NCBI RefSeq assembly: GCF_004794465.1 | Contig: NZ_SSDJ01000147.1 | Coordinates: 62,001 to 126,000, forward strand | Direction: 5' to 3' | Length of the DNA: 64,000 bases | DNA from: Microbacterium sp. K24 | GTDB taxonomy: Bacteria; Actinomycetota; Actinomycetes; Actinomycetales; Microbacteriaceae | Shown here: positions 16,982 to 25,524 of the stretch, piece after piece | How the letters are laid out: each line of letters opens with the position of its first letter | Numbering within the stretch: the stretch's first letter is position 1 | Notes under the pieces: generated by a model | The model's database searches: none | Seen by the model: only the letters and a program-made list of their open reading frames with translations | Told to the model about the DNA's origin: nothing | Position numbers and translations under genes: made by a program

Positions 16982-17614
16982 TCAGACGGTGCCGTAGAGC
17001 CGATCGCCGGCGTCGCCGAGTCCAGGCACGATGTAGCCCTTCTCATTGAGACGCTCATCGAGAGCACCGAGCACGAGCGTGACGTCGCGATCGCCCGCCA
17101 TCGCCTCGATCGCAGCGACGCCCTCGGGGGTGCCGAGCAGGCAGATCGCGGTGACATCCTTCGCCCCGCGGTTGAACAGGAACTGGATCGCGGCCGCGAG
17201 CGAGCCGCCGGTGGCGAGCATCGGGTCGATGGCGAAGCACTGGCGGTCGCTGAGGTCGTCGGGAAGACGCTCGGCGTAGGTGGTCGGCTCGAACGTCTCC
17301 TCGTCGCGGACCATGCCGAGGAACCCGACCTCGGCCGTCGGAAGGAGCTTCACCAAGCCTTCGAGCATGCCGAGACCGGCGCGCAGGATCGGCACCACGA
17401 TCGGGCGCGGCTCCGAGATCTTCACCCCCATCGTCGTCGTCACCGGAGTGGTGATCTCGATCGGGCTGACCTTCACGTTTCGCGTCGCCTCGTACGCGAG
17501 CAGCGTCACGAGCTCTTCGGTCAGCTGCCGGAAGACCGGCGACGGGGTGCGCTGGTCGCGCAGCACCGACAGCTTGTGGGTGACGAGGGGGTGGTCGGCG
17601 ACGTGAACACGCAT
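16982..17614 (-). CDS. upp: Uracil phosphoribosyltransferase
   Basis: This 210-residue pyrimidine salvage enzyme converts uracil and PRPP to UMP. It begins [20 protein letters not shown] and has PILRAGLGM, the type I PRPP loop [13 protein letters not shown], and the C-terminal uracil-binding [16 protein letters not shown]. Length and all motifs are canonical. TAGCCT lies 6 nt before the ATG, so it is leaderless. The gene is divergent from tadA with only about 80 bp between the starts. Confidence 0.96.
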   Translation of the reverse strand: MRVHVADHPLVTHKLSVLRDQRTPSPVFRQLTEELVTLLAYEATRNVKVSPIEITTPVTTTMGVKISEPRPIVVPILRAGLGMLEGLVKLLPTAEVGFLGMVRDEETFEPTTYAERLPDDLSDRQCFAIDPMLATGGSLAAAIQFLFNRGAKDVTAICLLGTPEGVAAIEAMAGDRDVTLVLGALDERLNEKGYIVPGLGDAGDRLYGTV

Positions 17615-17695
17615 GGTTACAGGCTAATGCGCGGCGCCCCTCGGCACGACATCGGCCTCGGCGGCACCTCGGCGCGGCTGTCGTAGGCTCGATCC

Positions 17696-18151
17696 ATGAC
17701 CGCCGCCGACGATCTCGCGATGCGACGAGCTCTCGCCCTCGCGGCGGAAGCATCGGCCGCCGCGGAGATCCCCGTCGGAGCCGTCGTCCTCGATCCGGAG
17801 GGCCGGATCATCGCCGAGGGGCGCAACAACCGCGAGGAGACGCACGACCCGACGGGCCACGCTGAGATCGATGCGTTGCGGGATGCCGCGGCATCCGTCG
17901 GCTCCTGGAATCTGCAGGGCCACACCCTCGTCGTGACCCTCGAGCCGTGCCTGATGTGCGCGGGAGCGATCCTGCAGGCGCGTATCAGCCGGGTGGTGTT
18001 CGGCGCCTGGGACGACAAGGCGGGAGCAGCGGGATCCCAGTACGACGTGCTCCGAGACCGCCGTCTTCCTTACCGGGCGGAGGTCGTCGGCGGGCTGGAA
18101 GCGGATGCCGCGACCGCCCTGCTGCGCGACTTCTTCGATCAGCGTCGCTGA
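17696..18151 (+). CDS. tadA: tRNA adenosine(34) deaminase
   Basis: This 151-residue zinc deaminase converts A34 of tRNA-Arg(ACG) to inosine, allowing one tRNA to read CGU, CGC and CGA. The catalytic HAE is in DPTGHAEIDAL and the zinc cysteines are in EPCLMCAGAIL. AAGSQYDVLRD corresponds to the substrate loop usually written AGS-x-x-L. The ATG is preceded by TAGGCT-N6, a leaderless start. A hairpin overlaps its stop codon. Confidence 0.94.
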   Translation: MTAADDLAMRRALALAAEASAAAEIPVGAVVLDPEGRIIAEGRNNREETHDPTGHAEIDALRDAAASVGSWNLQGHTLVVTLEPCLMCAGAILQARISRVVFGAWDDKAGAAGSQYDVLRDRRLPYRAEVVGGLEADAATALLRDFFDQRR

Positions 18152-18180
18152 GGCGACGTACTCGGAGTGCAGCGCCTCAG
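18148..18180. terminator. Bidirectional hairpin between convergent tadA and CDF genes
   Basis: CTGAGGCG (18148-18155) pairs perfectly with CGCCTCAG (18173-18180), an 8-bp stem spanning both stop codons. Confidence 0.55.
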
Positions 18181-19148
18181 TCCGAGGACTTCAGCACGAA
18201 GACGTCGGTCGAGGGCTGGGGGTCGATCGCTGGGCGGTACACGTCCGGCTCGATGTACACGACCCGCGCGACCGGCACGGCCTCGCGGATGCGCGCCTCG
18301 ATCGCGTCGATGTCGGCAGCCGCCTCGCGCAGCGGCTTGTCGGCGCTGAGCGCGATCTTCGCGGCCACCATGAGCTCGTCCGGACCCAGGTAGAGGGTCT
18401 TCATGTGGATGATCTTCTCGATCTCGTCACCCGCGTTGATCGCGTCGACGATCCGGTCGTAGTCCGCCTGGGTCGCGCCTTCGCCGACGAGCAGGCTCTT
18501 GGTCTCGACGCCCAACACGATCGCGATGACCACGAGCAGCACGCCGATCATGACCGTGCCGAGGGCGTCGAACAACGGATTTCCGGTGATCAGCGTGAGG
18601 CCGACGCCGAGCAGTGCGAACGTCAGACCGGTCAGCGCCCCGACATCCTCGAGCAGCACGACCGGCAGCTCCGGCGCCTTCGACCGGCGCACGAACGACA
18701 CCCACGACTGGCCCTTCTCCCGCACGAGATTGCTCTCTCGCACGGCCGTGCGCAGCGAGAACGACTCCAGGCCGATGGCGATCACGAGCACGACGAGAGG
18801 CAGCCACCACCACGTCCGGTCGAGCTCATGCGGATCGGTGAGCTTCTCGACGCCTTCGTAGATCGCGAACAGTCCGCCGACGGAGAACAGGATGATCGAG
18901 ACGACGAACGCGTACACATAGCGTTCGCGGCCGTATCCGAACGGGTGCGAGCGGTCGGCCTCGCGTCGCGCCTTGCGTCCGCCGAGCATCAGGAGCAGCT
19001 GGTTGCCCGAGTCGGCGACGGAGTGGATCGCCTCGGCGAGCATCGACGCAGAGCCCGAGAGCGCCCAGGCGACGAACTTCGCGAGGGCGATGCCGAGGTT
19101 CGCCAGGAACGCCGCGACGATGGCCTTGTTGCCTCCGGATGCACTCAT
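18177..19148 (-). CDS. Cation diffusion facilitator transporter
   Basis: This 323-residue CDF-family divalent metal/proton antiporter has six predicted membrane helices in about the first 215 residues. Helix 2 carries the metal site HSVADSGNQ (HxxxD). The cytoplasmic C-terminal domain ends in IEARIREAVPVARVVYIEPDVY. The second half-site in helix 5 reads DALGT, a departure from the usual DxxxD, so the metal preference is unclear; Zn, Fe, Mn or Co are candidates. It is convergent with tadA. Confidence 0.87.
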   Translation of the reverse strand: MSASGGNKAIVAAFLANLGIALAKFVAWALSGSASMLAEAIHSVADSGNQLLLMLGGRKARREADRSHPFGYGRERYVYAFVVSIILFSVGGLFAIYEGVEKLTDPHELDRTWWWLPLVVLVIAIGLESFSLRTAVRESNLVREKGQSWVSFVRRSKAPELPVVLLEDVGALTGLTFALLGVGLTLITGNPLFDALGTVMIGVLLVVIAIVLGVETKSLLVGEGATQADYDRIVDAINAGDEIEKIIHMKTLYLGPDELMVAAKIALSADKPLREAAADIDAIEARIREAVPVARVVYIEPDVYRPAIDPQPSTDVFVLKSSD

Positions 19149-19207
19149 GCCACGAGTCTAGAACCGCACGCTGATGGATACCGGAGCGCCCGCCGTAGGA
19201 TGACGAC

Positions 19208-20047
19208 ATGGCTGAATCGCTTCCCTCCCTCGCGTTCCTCGGTGCCGGTTCCATGGGAGGTGCGATCCTCCGTGGTGTCGTCGCCTCCGGCATCCGCATC
19301 GACGGCGGGATCACCGCGACCAACCGCACGCCCGAGAAGGCGGCCGCTTTCGCGGACGTCGCCGGCGTCACCAGCATCGCGCTCTCGGAGAACCCCGAGG
19401 GCAATGCGGATGCCGTCGCCGGGGCGCGCATCGTGCTCGTCGGCGTGAAGCCGGCGATGGTGCCGGATCTGCTCCGTGAGATCGCACCGCATCTCTCACC
19501 CGACGCGATCGTGGTGAGCCTCGCCGCCGGCGTCACGCTGCAGACCTTCGCGGAGGTGCTCGGCGACGACGCGCGTGTCATCCGATCGATGCCGAACACC
19601 CCGTCGACCGTGCGCAAGGGTGTGGCAGGACTTGCCGCGGGAGCATCTGCGACGGCGGACGACCTTGCGCTCGTGCGCCGCCTGTTCGAGACCGTCGGCG
19701 CGGTCGTGGAGGTTCCCGAGTCGCAGATCGACGCGCTCGGCACGATCTCCGGCTCCGGCCCCGCGTACGTCTATCTGCTGATCGAGGAGTTCACGAAGGC
19801 GGCGGTCGGACTGGGCTTCGGCGAGGCCGACGCGCGGCTCATGGCCGAGCACACGTTCATCGGCGCGACGGCGCTGCTCGACGCGTCGGGGGAGGACCCT
19901 GCCGAACTCCGTCGCCGGGTCACGAGCCCGAAGGGCACGACCGAGCGTGCGATCGCCGTCCTGCAGGATGCCCACCTCGATCGCACCTTCGCGGATGCCG
20001 CGGCTGCCGCCCTGGCCCGCTCCAAGGAACTGGCGGCCGGGGGCTGA
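19208..20047 (+). CDS. proC: Pyrroline-5-carboxylate reductase
   Basis: This 279-residue NAD(P)H-dependent enzyme catalyses the last step of proline synthesis. The Rossmann motif FLGAGSMGGAIL is at the N-terminus. VSLAAGVTLQ, the MPNTPSTVRKG substrate loop and the C-terminal SPKGTTERAIAVLQ are all present and canonical. TAGGAT-N6-ATG indicates a leaderless start. In mycobacteria proC is immediately upstream of the HTH/bS22 pair; here those genes lie 4.7 kb downstream, suggesting an old synteny broken by insertions. Confidence 0.96.
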   Translation: MAESLPSLAFLGAGSMGGAILRGVVASGIRIDGGITATNRTPEKAAAFADVAGVTSIALSENPEGNADAVAGARIVLVGVKPAMVPDLLREIAPHLSPDAIVVSLAAGVTLQTFAEVLGDDARVIRSMPNTPSTVRKGVAGLAAGASATADDLALVRRLFETVGAVVEVPESQIDALGTISGSGPAYVYLLIEEFTKAAVGLGFGEADARLMAEHTFIGATALLDASGEDPAELRRRVTSPKGTTERAIAVLQDAHLDRTFADAAAAALARSKELAAGG

Positions 20048-20050
20048 TCG

Positions 20051-20338
20051 ATGCGGCTGCGGGTCGAGGGGGAGATCTGGTACTGGCGCGGGCCGGCGCC
20101 GTTCCACTTCGTGACCGTGCCGCCGGTGGAGAGCGAGATGATCCACGAGATCGCCTCGGTCGTGACCTACGGCTGGGGGATGATCCCGGCATCCGTCACG
20201 ATCGGTGCGACAACCGTGACGACGGCGCTCTGGCCGAAGGACGGCGGCTACATCGTGCCGATCAAGAAGGTGCTGCAGGACCGGGAGGGTGTGGCCGTCG
20301 ACGACGTCGTCGAGCTCACCCTCGAGATCGACGCCTGA
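20051..20338 (+). CDS. DUF1905 domain protein
   Basis: This 95-residue beta-rich protein matches the DUF1905 pattern. It opens RVEGEIWYWRGPAPFHFVTVP, has GWGMIPASVTIGATTVTTALWPKDGGYIVPIKK in the middle and VDDVVELTLEIDA at the end. The family forms a small barrel of unknown function and is sometimes fused to a YdeI/OmdA helix pair, absent here. It begins 3 nt after the proC stop and is probably co-transcribed. Confidence 0.85.
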   Translation: MRLRVEGEIWYWRGPAPFHFVTVPPVESEMIHEIASVVTYGWGMIPASVTIGATTVTTALWPKDGGYIVPIKKVLQDREGVAVDDVVELTLEIDA

Positions 20339-20369
20339 ATGCGAACCGGCCCAGCGGTAGCTTCATCCC

Positions 20370-20858
20370 ATGGGCGATGTAAGACTCCTGGGCACCTGCG
20401 AGATGATCCATGCGATGGATTACGGGCAGTTCACGATCTCGGGCGGGCCTGACGTCGATGAGCTGCGACTACTCGCTGCCGCGATGCAGCATCCCCCTTC
20501 CGCGGCGGACGGCCGATCGATCCTGGTACGCAGCCCTCATCAGAACAACTTCGCTATGCGTGTGACCGTGGAGAGATGGTCGGGCCGCCCTTCGCGCGAC
20601 GATGCGGAGTGGGAGCAGATCTCGATCGAGCCGCTCACGGTGCGCGACCCCGGCGTCGTGCGACTCGGGAGCCCCACGCTCGAGGACACGGTCTGCGCGG
20701 TGCCGCCGGGTGAGTATCGGCTGGAGATCAGCGGACGAGGATTCGTCAACAACGGCTGGCCCGGGTCGACAGAGCCGGGCGATGAGTGGCGGCTCCGCTT
20801 CTGGCCGCGGACAGCGCACGAAGACGACGTGCGCAAGGTGTGGCGCAAACCCGACTGA
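20370..20858 (+). CDS. Hypothetical 162-residue protein
   Basis: I do not recognise this protein. It is soluble, mixed alpha/beta and rich in Trp and Arg toward the C-terminus. Features are an opening MGDVRLLGTCEMIHAMDYGQFTI, a middle with SPHQNNFAMRVTVERW, and a beta-rich end with PPGEYRLEISGRGF and DEWRLRFWPR. No signal peptide, membrane segment or cysteine cluster is seen. TAGCTT lies 6 nt before the ATG, the leaderless pattern found for many real genes here. It follows the DUF1905 gene and is convergent with the potassium transport genes. Confidence 0.7.
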   Translation: MGDVRLLGTCEMIHAMDYGQFTISGGPDVDELRLLAAAMQHPPSAADGRSILVRSPHQNNFAMRVTVERWSGRPSRDDAEWEQISIEPLTVRDPGVVRLGSPTLEDTVCAVPPGEYRLEISGRGFVNNGWPGSTEPGDEWRLRFWPRTAHEDDVRKVWRKPD

Positions 20859-20885
20859 GTCACGCCGGCGCGAGCGGATGCCGCC

Positions 20886-21557
20886 TCAGCGGTCGAGTGC
20901 GGCGAAGCGCTCGATGTCGCTGTTGGTGCCCGACACGATGATGAGGTCGTGGTTCGTGACGATCGTGTTGGCCTCGGCGTAGCGGAACGGCTTGCCGGGG
21001 CTCTTCACGCCGACGACGGTCACCTTGTACTTCGAGCGGACCCCCGACTCGTTGAGCCCCACACCGCGGATGAACTTCGGCGGGTACATCTTGGCCAGCA
21101 CGAAGTCGTCATCGAAGCGGATGAAGTCGAGCATCCGGCCGCTCACGAGGTGGGCGACGCGCTCGCCGGCCTCGCGCTCGGGGTAGATGACGTGATTCGC
21201 GCCGACGCGGGCGAGGATCTTGCCGTGCGACTGCGAGACGGCTTTCGCCCAGATCTGCGGCACCTTGAGGTCGACGAGGTTCGCCGTGATGAGGACGGAT
21301 GCCTCGATCGACGAGCCGACGGCGACGACGGCGACCTGGAAGTCGCCCGCCCCGATCTGGCGCAGCGCATCGATGTTCTTGGCATCGGCCTGCACGGTGT
21401 GCGTGACGCGGTCCGACCACTTCTGCACGAGTTCGAGGTTGTCGTCGATCGCGAGCACCTCGCGGTCGAGGCGGTCGAGCTCACCGGCACACGCGGCACC
21501 GAATCGACCGAGACCGATGACGAGGACGGGAGCGTCGCCCCGGAGGACTTCAACCAA
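20886..21557 (-). CDS. trkA: TrkA/KtrA-type potassium channel regulatory subunit
   Basis: This 223-residue cytoplasmic gating subunit has an RCK_N Rossmann domain. The nucleotide loop VIGLGRFGAACA is at 13-24 and the acidic residue ending strand 2 is in VLAIDDN. A TrkA_C domain follows from about residue 140. One RCK pair, rather than two, makes it KtrA-like. Its start overlaps the trkH stop by 8 bp, so both subunits are made from one transcript. Nucleotide binding is expected to gate K+ uptake by the membrane partner. Confidence 0.92.
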   Translation of the reverse strand: MVEVLRGDAPVLVIGLGRFGAACAGELDRLDREVLAIDDNLELVQKWSDRVTHTVQADAKNIDALRQIGAGDFQVAVVAVGSSIEASVLITANLVDLKVPQIWAKAVSQSHGKILARVGANHVIYPEREAGERVAHLVSGRMLDFIRFDDDFVLAKMYPPKFIRGVGLNESGVRSKYKVTVVGVKSPGKPFRYAEANTIVTNHDLIIVSGTNSDIERFAALDR

Positions 21558-22980
21558 CGATCGGCCTTTCCACGGGCAGCGAGTAATACTGCGATCGCGA
21601 TGTCGCGGCGACTGCCGCGGCGAGTGTCACTGTACCAACGCGGCCCATGAAGATGGTCGCGGCCATCACGTACGAGGCCGAATCGGGGAGTTCCGCGGTG
21701 AGACCGGTCGACAGGCCGACCGTGCCGAACGCCGAGATGACGTCGAAGAGCACATGACTGATGTCGTCTTTGGTGATCTGGGCGATGACGATCGTCGACA
21801 GGGCGACGATCGTGGCTCCCCACGCGACGACGCTGAGCGCGACGCGCTGCACGTCGCTGGGGATGCGACGGCCGAACACCTCGACGGACTGGCGCCCTTT
21901 CGCCTCCGACCACACCGCGATGGCGAGGACCGCGAGAGTGGTGACCTTGATGCCGCCCGCGGTCGACGCCGAACCGCCGCCGACGAACATGAGCATGCTG
22001 GCGGCGAGCAGGGACGACCCGTTCAGGTCGTCCATCTCGATGACGTTGAACCCGCCGGATCTCGTCATCGCCGACAGGAAGAACGCCTGGAACGTCGTGT
22101 CCGCCGCATCCATCGATCCGAACGTCTTCGGGTTGTTGAACTCCAGGATGAGGAACACCGCGGCGCCCAGCACGAACAGCAGCACGGTGGTCACGAGCGT
22201 GAGCTTCGTGTGCAGCGACCACTTCTTCACGTGCCAGACGTGCTTCGCGAGCGTGTAGATGACCGGGAACCCGATGCTGCCGAGGAACACGCCGATCATC
22301 AGGAGGGTCAGCACCAGGTAGTCATCGGCGAACACGGCGACGCCGCCGTCGTTCGGGGCGAATCCCGTGTTGGTGAACGCCATGGCGGCGAAGTACGGCG
22401 CCTCCCAGAGGGCGGCGATCGGATCGACTTTCGCCATCACGAGGGCGGGGTACAGCAGAGCGGCGAGCGACGCTTCGATGATCAGCGCCGAGACGGCGAC
22501 GGTGGTGAGCAGCTGGCCGACTTCGCCGAGACGCACGGTCTGGCTCTCGTTCACCACGCCGCCGTGCGCGCGCAGGGGATTCGTGTCTCCCGCGGCCATC
22601 AGCTTCGCCCGCAGTCCGAGTCGCCGCGAGATCAGCATGCCCATCAGCGACGCGAGCGTCAGCACGCCGAGGGCCCCGATGTTGACGCCGACGAAGACGA
22701 CCACGTGACCGAAGGGCGACCAGTAGTTCGCCATGTCGACGGTGGCGAGGCCCGTGACGCAGATGGTGGAGACGGCCGTGAAGAGCGCATCGCTCAACGG
22801 GGTGACGGTGCCGCTCGCTGTGGCGATCGGCAGGGACAGCAGCACCGTGAAGACGAGGATCAGCAGAGCGAAGATCACGATCGCGAAGCGCGACGGCGAC
22901 GAGGTGACGATGTGCTTGACCCAGTCGACGGCACCTTCGAGGCGCTCACGCGGAGACGACGCCGAAGCGATCCCCGACAT
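21550..22980 (-). CDS. trkH: TrkH/KtrB-type potassium transporter
   Basis: This 476-residue membrane protein has four repeated membrane-pore-membrane units. Selectivity-loop sequences include STICVTGLATVD, AFTNTGFAPND, MTRSGGFNVIEMD and GTVGLSTGLTAELPD, each with the glycine that lines the filter. It works with the overlapping trkA product to import K+ driven by the ion gradient. The ATG at 22980 has GGAGG 7 nt upstream. It is divergent from the ArsR-type gene. Confidence 0.93.
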   Translation of the reverse strand: MSGIASASSPRERLEGAVDWVKHIVTSSPSRFAIVIFALLILVFTVLLSLPIATASGTVTPLSDALFTAVSTICVTGLATVDMANYWSPFGHVVVFVGVNIGALGVLTLASLMGMLISRRLGLRAKLMAAGDTNPLRAHGGVVNESQTVRLGEVGQLLTTVAVSALIIEASLAALLYPALVMAKVDPIAALWEAPYFAAMAFTNTGFAPNDGGVAVFADDYLVLTLLMIGVFLGSIGFPVIYTLAKHVWHVKKWSLHTKLTLVTTVLLFVLGAAVFLILEFNNPKTFGSMDAADTTFQAFFLSAMTRSGGFNVIEMDDLNGSSLLAASMLMFVGGGSASTAGGIKVTTLAVLAIAVWSEAKGRQSVEVFGRRIPSDVQRVALSVVAWGATIVALSTIVIAQITKDDISHVLFDVISAFGTVGLSTGLTAELPDSASYVMAATIFMGRVGTVTLAAAVAATSRSQYYSLPVERPIVG

Positions 22981-23084
22981 CGCGTCCTCCTTCGTCCGGC
23001 CTGTGCCCGTCCGGGCGATCGCACGACGCCTTTCGCCGAGCCTTCGTCATGGTACTCCGTGGCGGGGACGACTACCCTGATCTC

Positions 23085-23501
23085 ATGACGGACATCTTCG
23101 ACGTGATCGCAGACGGTACGAGGCGCGACATCCTCCAGCTCCTGCTGCGACGCACGGCCGAAGGAGAATCGGGTATCAGCGTCAGCCACATCGTCGCCGA
23201 CCTGGGCATCAGCCAGCCCACCGTGTCCAAGCACCTGAAGGTCCTGCGCGACGCCGAGCTCGTGTCGGTGCGCGAAGACGGACAGCGTCGCTTCTACAGC
23301 CTCTCGGTCGAGCCGCTCGAGGTGGTCGACGACTGGCTGGTCCCGTTCCTCGTCGACGCGTACGGCGATGGCGCGCCCGACATCGACTACCCCGTCGTGC
23401 CGCTGCCCGACAGCGCTGCTCATGCGGCCGAGGTGGTCGGCCGCGCCGCGGCATCCGCCAAGCACGTCGTGACGTCGGCGCTCAAGCGGTTCGGCGGCTG
23501 A
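23085..23501 (+). CDS. ArsR-family winged-helix regulator
   Basis: The product is about 138 residues, with a typical ArsR DNA-binding domain in the first 85: FDVIADGTRRDILQLLL, then ISQPTVSKHLKVLRDAELVSV as helix-turn-helix, and REDGQRRFYSLSVEPLEVVDDWL. The C-terminal 50 residues are Ala/Pro-rich, with no metal-binding cysteines, so metal sensing is unlikely. It resembles the non-metal SdpR-like branch. I choose ATG 23085: TACCCT lies 6 nt upstream (leaderless). It lies divergent to the potassium genes, but a link is not shown. Confidence 0.88.
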   Translation: MTDIFDVIADGTRRDILQLLLRRTAEGESGISVSHIVADLGISQPTVSKHLKVLRDAELVSVREDGQRRFYSLSVEPLEVVDDWLVPFLVDAYGDGAPDIDYPVVPLPDSAAHAAEVVGRAAASAKHVVTSALKRFGG

Positions 23502-23535
23502 CGGCCTTCTCGTCCTGCGCCGGCGAATGACGCCG

Positions 23536-23570
23536 GACATGCCTCGCCCCCGACGACAGGGGGGCATGTC
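23536..23570 (+). terminator. Hairpin after the ArsR gene
   Basis: GACATGCC (23536-23543) pairs with GGCATGTC (23563-23570), with an inner CCCC/GGGG pair. It lies 35 nt past the stop. No U-tract follows. Confidence 0.55.
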
Positions 23571-23708
23571 GTCAGGGGCGATCCGCGGGCCCCAGCCCGC
23601 GTGGACTCGGCGGTGCCGGCACAAGTCCTGTCATGACAATGGCAGGTCCGGCTGGGTGGAAGGCCCGCAACGGCTATGTCTCCGCTGAGACTCCGCGATG
23701 ATGTGGGG

Positions 23709-24635
23709 ATGACGAAAGAGTTCCGCGCCCACTTCGACTTCGCCATCGCCTTCGCGAACGGCGGCGGCATCCACGGCGAAGGGTTCCGCCTCGACCTGCC
23801 CCGCGAGCGCATGACGGAGGAAGAGATCGGCGTTCTGCTGATCGCGCATCTCGGGCTCGCCTTGGTCAGCAACGTCGAACTCCGCGATCTGCGGATCGTC
23901 GAGGAGCCGCATCGCGGCAGCCGGGGCGTCGAGACCTCTGACGATGCAGCGGGGGAGAGGCGCGTCATCGACCTCAGCCATGCGATCGAAGCGGGACTGG
24001 TGACGTATCCCGGGCTTCCGGCCCCGATCATCTCGCCCCACCTCACGCGGGAGGATTCCCGCTCGAAGTATGCGCCGGGCACCGAGTTCGCGATGGACAT
24101 CATCACGATGATCGGCAACACCGGCACCTACATCGACTCGCCGTTCCATCGCTACGCGGACGGCGGCGATCTGGCCTCCCTGGAGTTGAGCACCCTCGTG
24201 GACCTGCCTGCAGAGGTGTTCCATCTGCGCGACGCCTGGAGTGCGGACCGGCGCGGCATCGAGGCCGCGACGCTCGCCGATCGCGACCTGCGCGGTGCGG
24301 CCGTGCTCCTCGACACCGGATGGGATCGGCATTTCGGCACGCCGGAGTACGGGGTCGGCTCGCCTTTCCTCACCGAGGACGGCGCTCGCTTCCTCGTGGA
24401 CGCCGGTGTGATCCTCGTGGGGATCGACGCCCTGAACATCGACGACACCGAGAGTGGAGGAGAGCGCCCGGCGCACAGCATCCTCCTGGCCGCCGGCATC
24501 CACGTGGTCGAGCATCTGACCGGCCTCGACGGTGTGCCCGCACGCGGCTCTCGATTCACCGCCGTACCTCCTGCCGTCCGGGGCTTCGGCACGTTCCCGG
24601 TTCGCGCGTTCGCGACGGTCGCCATGTCTCATTGA
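23709..24635 (+). CDS. Cyclase-family protein with an extra N-terminal domain
   Basis: The product is about 308 residues. Residues 75-308 match the cyclase/kynurenine formamidase-like fold: RRVIDLSHAIEAGLVTYPGLP, then NTGTYIDSPFHRYADGG, VLLDTGWDRHF, VGIDALNIDD and AGIHVVEHLTGLDGVP. The family signature HxGTHxDxPxH is altered to N-x-GTY-x-D-x-P-x-H, so two metal-ligand histidines are missing while the Asp and last His remain. Residues 1-75 (MTKEFRAHFDFAIAFANGGG...) form a separate domain I do not recognise. ATG 23709 is used, after TGTGGGG. The substrate is unknown. Confidence 0.82.
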   Translation: MTKEFRAHFDFAIAFANGGGIHGEGFRLDLPRERMTEEEIGVLLIAHLGLALVSNVELRDLRIVEEPHRGSRGVETSDDAAGERRVIDLSHAIEAGLVTYPGLPAPIISPHLTREDSRSKYAPGTEFAMDIITMIGNTGTYIDSPFHRYADGGDLASLELSTLVDLPAEVFHLRDAWSADRRGIEAATLADRDLRGAAVLLDTGWDRHFGTPEYGVGSPFLTEDGARFLVDAGVILVGIDALNIDDTESGGERPAHSILLAAGIHVVEHLTGLDGVPARGSRFTAVPPAVRGFGTFPVRAFATVAMSH

Positions 24636-24710
24636 TCACACGAGCCACATGGGTTTACAGGCGTCCCACCTACCCCATAGAGTGTGCTCATCGAGAAAGG
24701 GGTACGTGGG

Positions 24711-24902
24711 ATGCCCGAAGTACCTGACGTCCGGTTCCTCACAGTGGCCGAGGTCGCCGAGCTCATGCGCGTGTCGAAGATGACCGTGTACCGGCTCGTC
24801 CACGCCGGCGAACTGCCTGCCATCCGGTTCGGCCGCAGCTATCGCGTTCCCGAGTCGGCCGTCGCCGACGCCCTGCAGCGCCCCATCGCCGACGTCGGCT
24901 GA
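24711..24902 (+). CDS. Excisionase-family helix-turn-helix protein
   Basis: This 63-residue MerR/excisionase-type DNA-binding protein reads FLTVAEVAELMRVSKMTVYR, then LVHAGELPAIRFGRSYRVPE and SAVADAL: a winged helix with almost nothing else. AAAGGGG lies 8 nt before ATG 24711. In mycobacteria and many actinobacteria this gene sits just upstream of the bS22 gene, so it is a chromosomal regulator rather than a phage excisionase. Here a membrane-protein gene lies between them. Confidence 0.88.
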   Translation: MPEVPDVRFLTVAEVAELMRVSKMTVYRLVHAGELPAIRFGRSYRVPESAVADALQRPIADVG

Positions 24903-24923
24903 TATCCGGCAGAGGAGGAAGTC

Positions 24924-25409
24924 GTGGATGTCAGCACGTTCTACGCTCTCTTCTCCACGACGTGCTTCACGCTCACCGGTCTGTGGTGGAACGTCGTCCG
25001 CGCCCGCCGGGACTGGACATCCGACCCCGCGATGCGTCGCACGATCGGCGGGATCTACCTCTCCTTCCTGCTTCCGGCCCTGATGGGCCTGTTCGCCCAG
25101 GTCGGCGGCACGGAGAGCCCGATCCTCTGGCGCCTGTCGTTCGTCGTGGTCGCCGTCGTCGGCGGGCTGTCGATGGTCCGACTGGTCTCGCAGGCCTGGC
25201 GGGATGGGACTCCCCTCGCGATCAGGTGGACACAGATCGGCACCGTGGTCGTCTATGTCGCGATCGCGGTGATCGGCGTCGCGCCGCAGCTCGTCATGCC
25301 TCTCGGGCTGACCGGCATCCAGGTCGAGGCGCTGCTCCTGATCGCGCTGGTCGCGCTCGGGCACGCTCTGGTCTGGCGGTTCCTGGTGACCGAGACCGTC
25401 GAGGAGTGA
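24924..25409 (+). CDS. Hypothetical four- to five-helix membrane protein
   Basis: This 161-residue integral membrane protein has hydrophobic segments at about residues 5-22, 45-62, 68-86, 100-120 and 130-150, joined by short loops. An RARRDWTSDPAMRR loop follows the first helix. I do not recognise a family. The GTG start has GAGGAGG 6 nt upstream. It lies 21 bp after the HTH gene and just before the bS22 promoter, so it is probably co-transcribed with the HTH gene. Confidence 0.75.
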   Translation: MDVSTFYALFSTTCFTLTGLWWNVVRARRDWTSDPAMRRTIGGIYLSFLLPALMGLFAQVGGTESPILWRLSFVVVAVVGGLSMVRLVSQAWRDGTPLAIRWTQIGTVVVYVAIAVIGVAPQLVMPLGLTGIQVEALLLIALVALGHALVWRFLVTETVEE

Positions 25410-25524
25410 GACGGCACAGAGTGCCCGTTCGGGTTTGCTAGACTGATCCGAGGCATTTTTTCGTGCCGGTTACCCGGGCGTCCGATTTTGCGCGACGCCC
25501 AGCCGCTGACTTAGTGAGGTTTCC

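Noticed and set aside
23629-23638. Perfect TGTCATGACA palindrome upstream of the cyclase gene as an operator
   Set aside because: Ten-base palindromes are expected by chance in this length of DNA, and it is not placed on a clear promoter.
24711-24902. Excisionase-type HTH as a sign of an integrated element
   Set aside because: No integrase, att-like repeat or phage gene is nearby, and this HTH belongs to the chromosomal bS22 neighbourhood.
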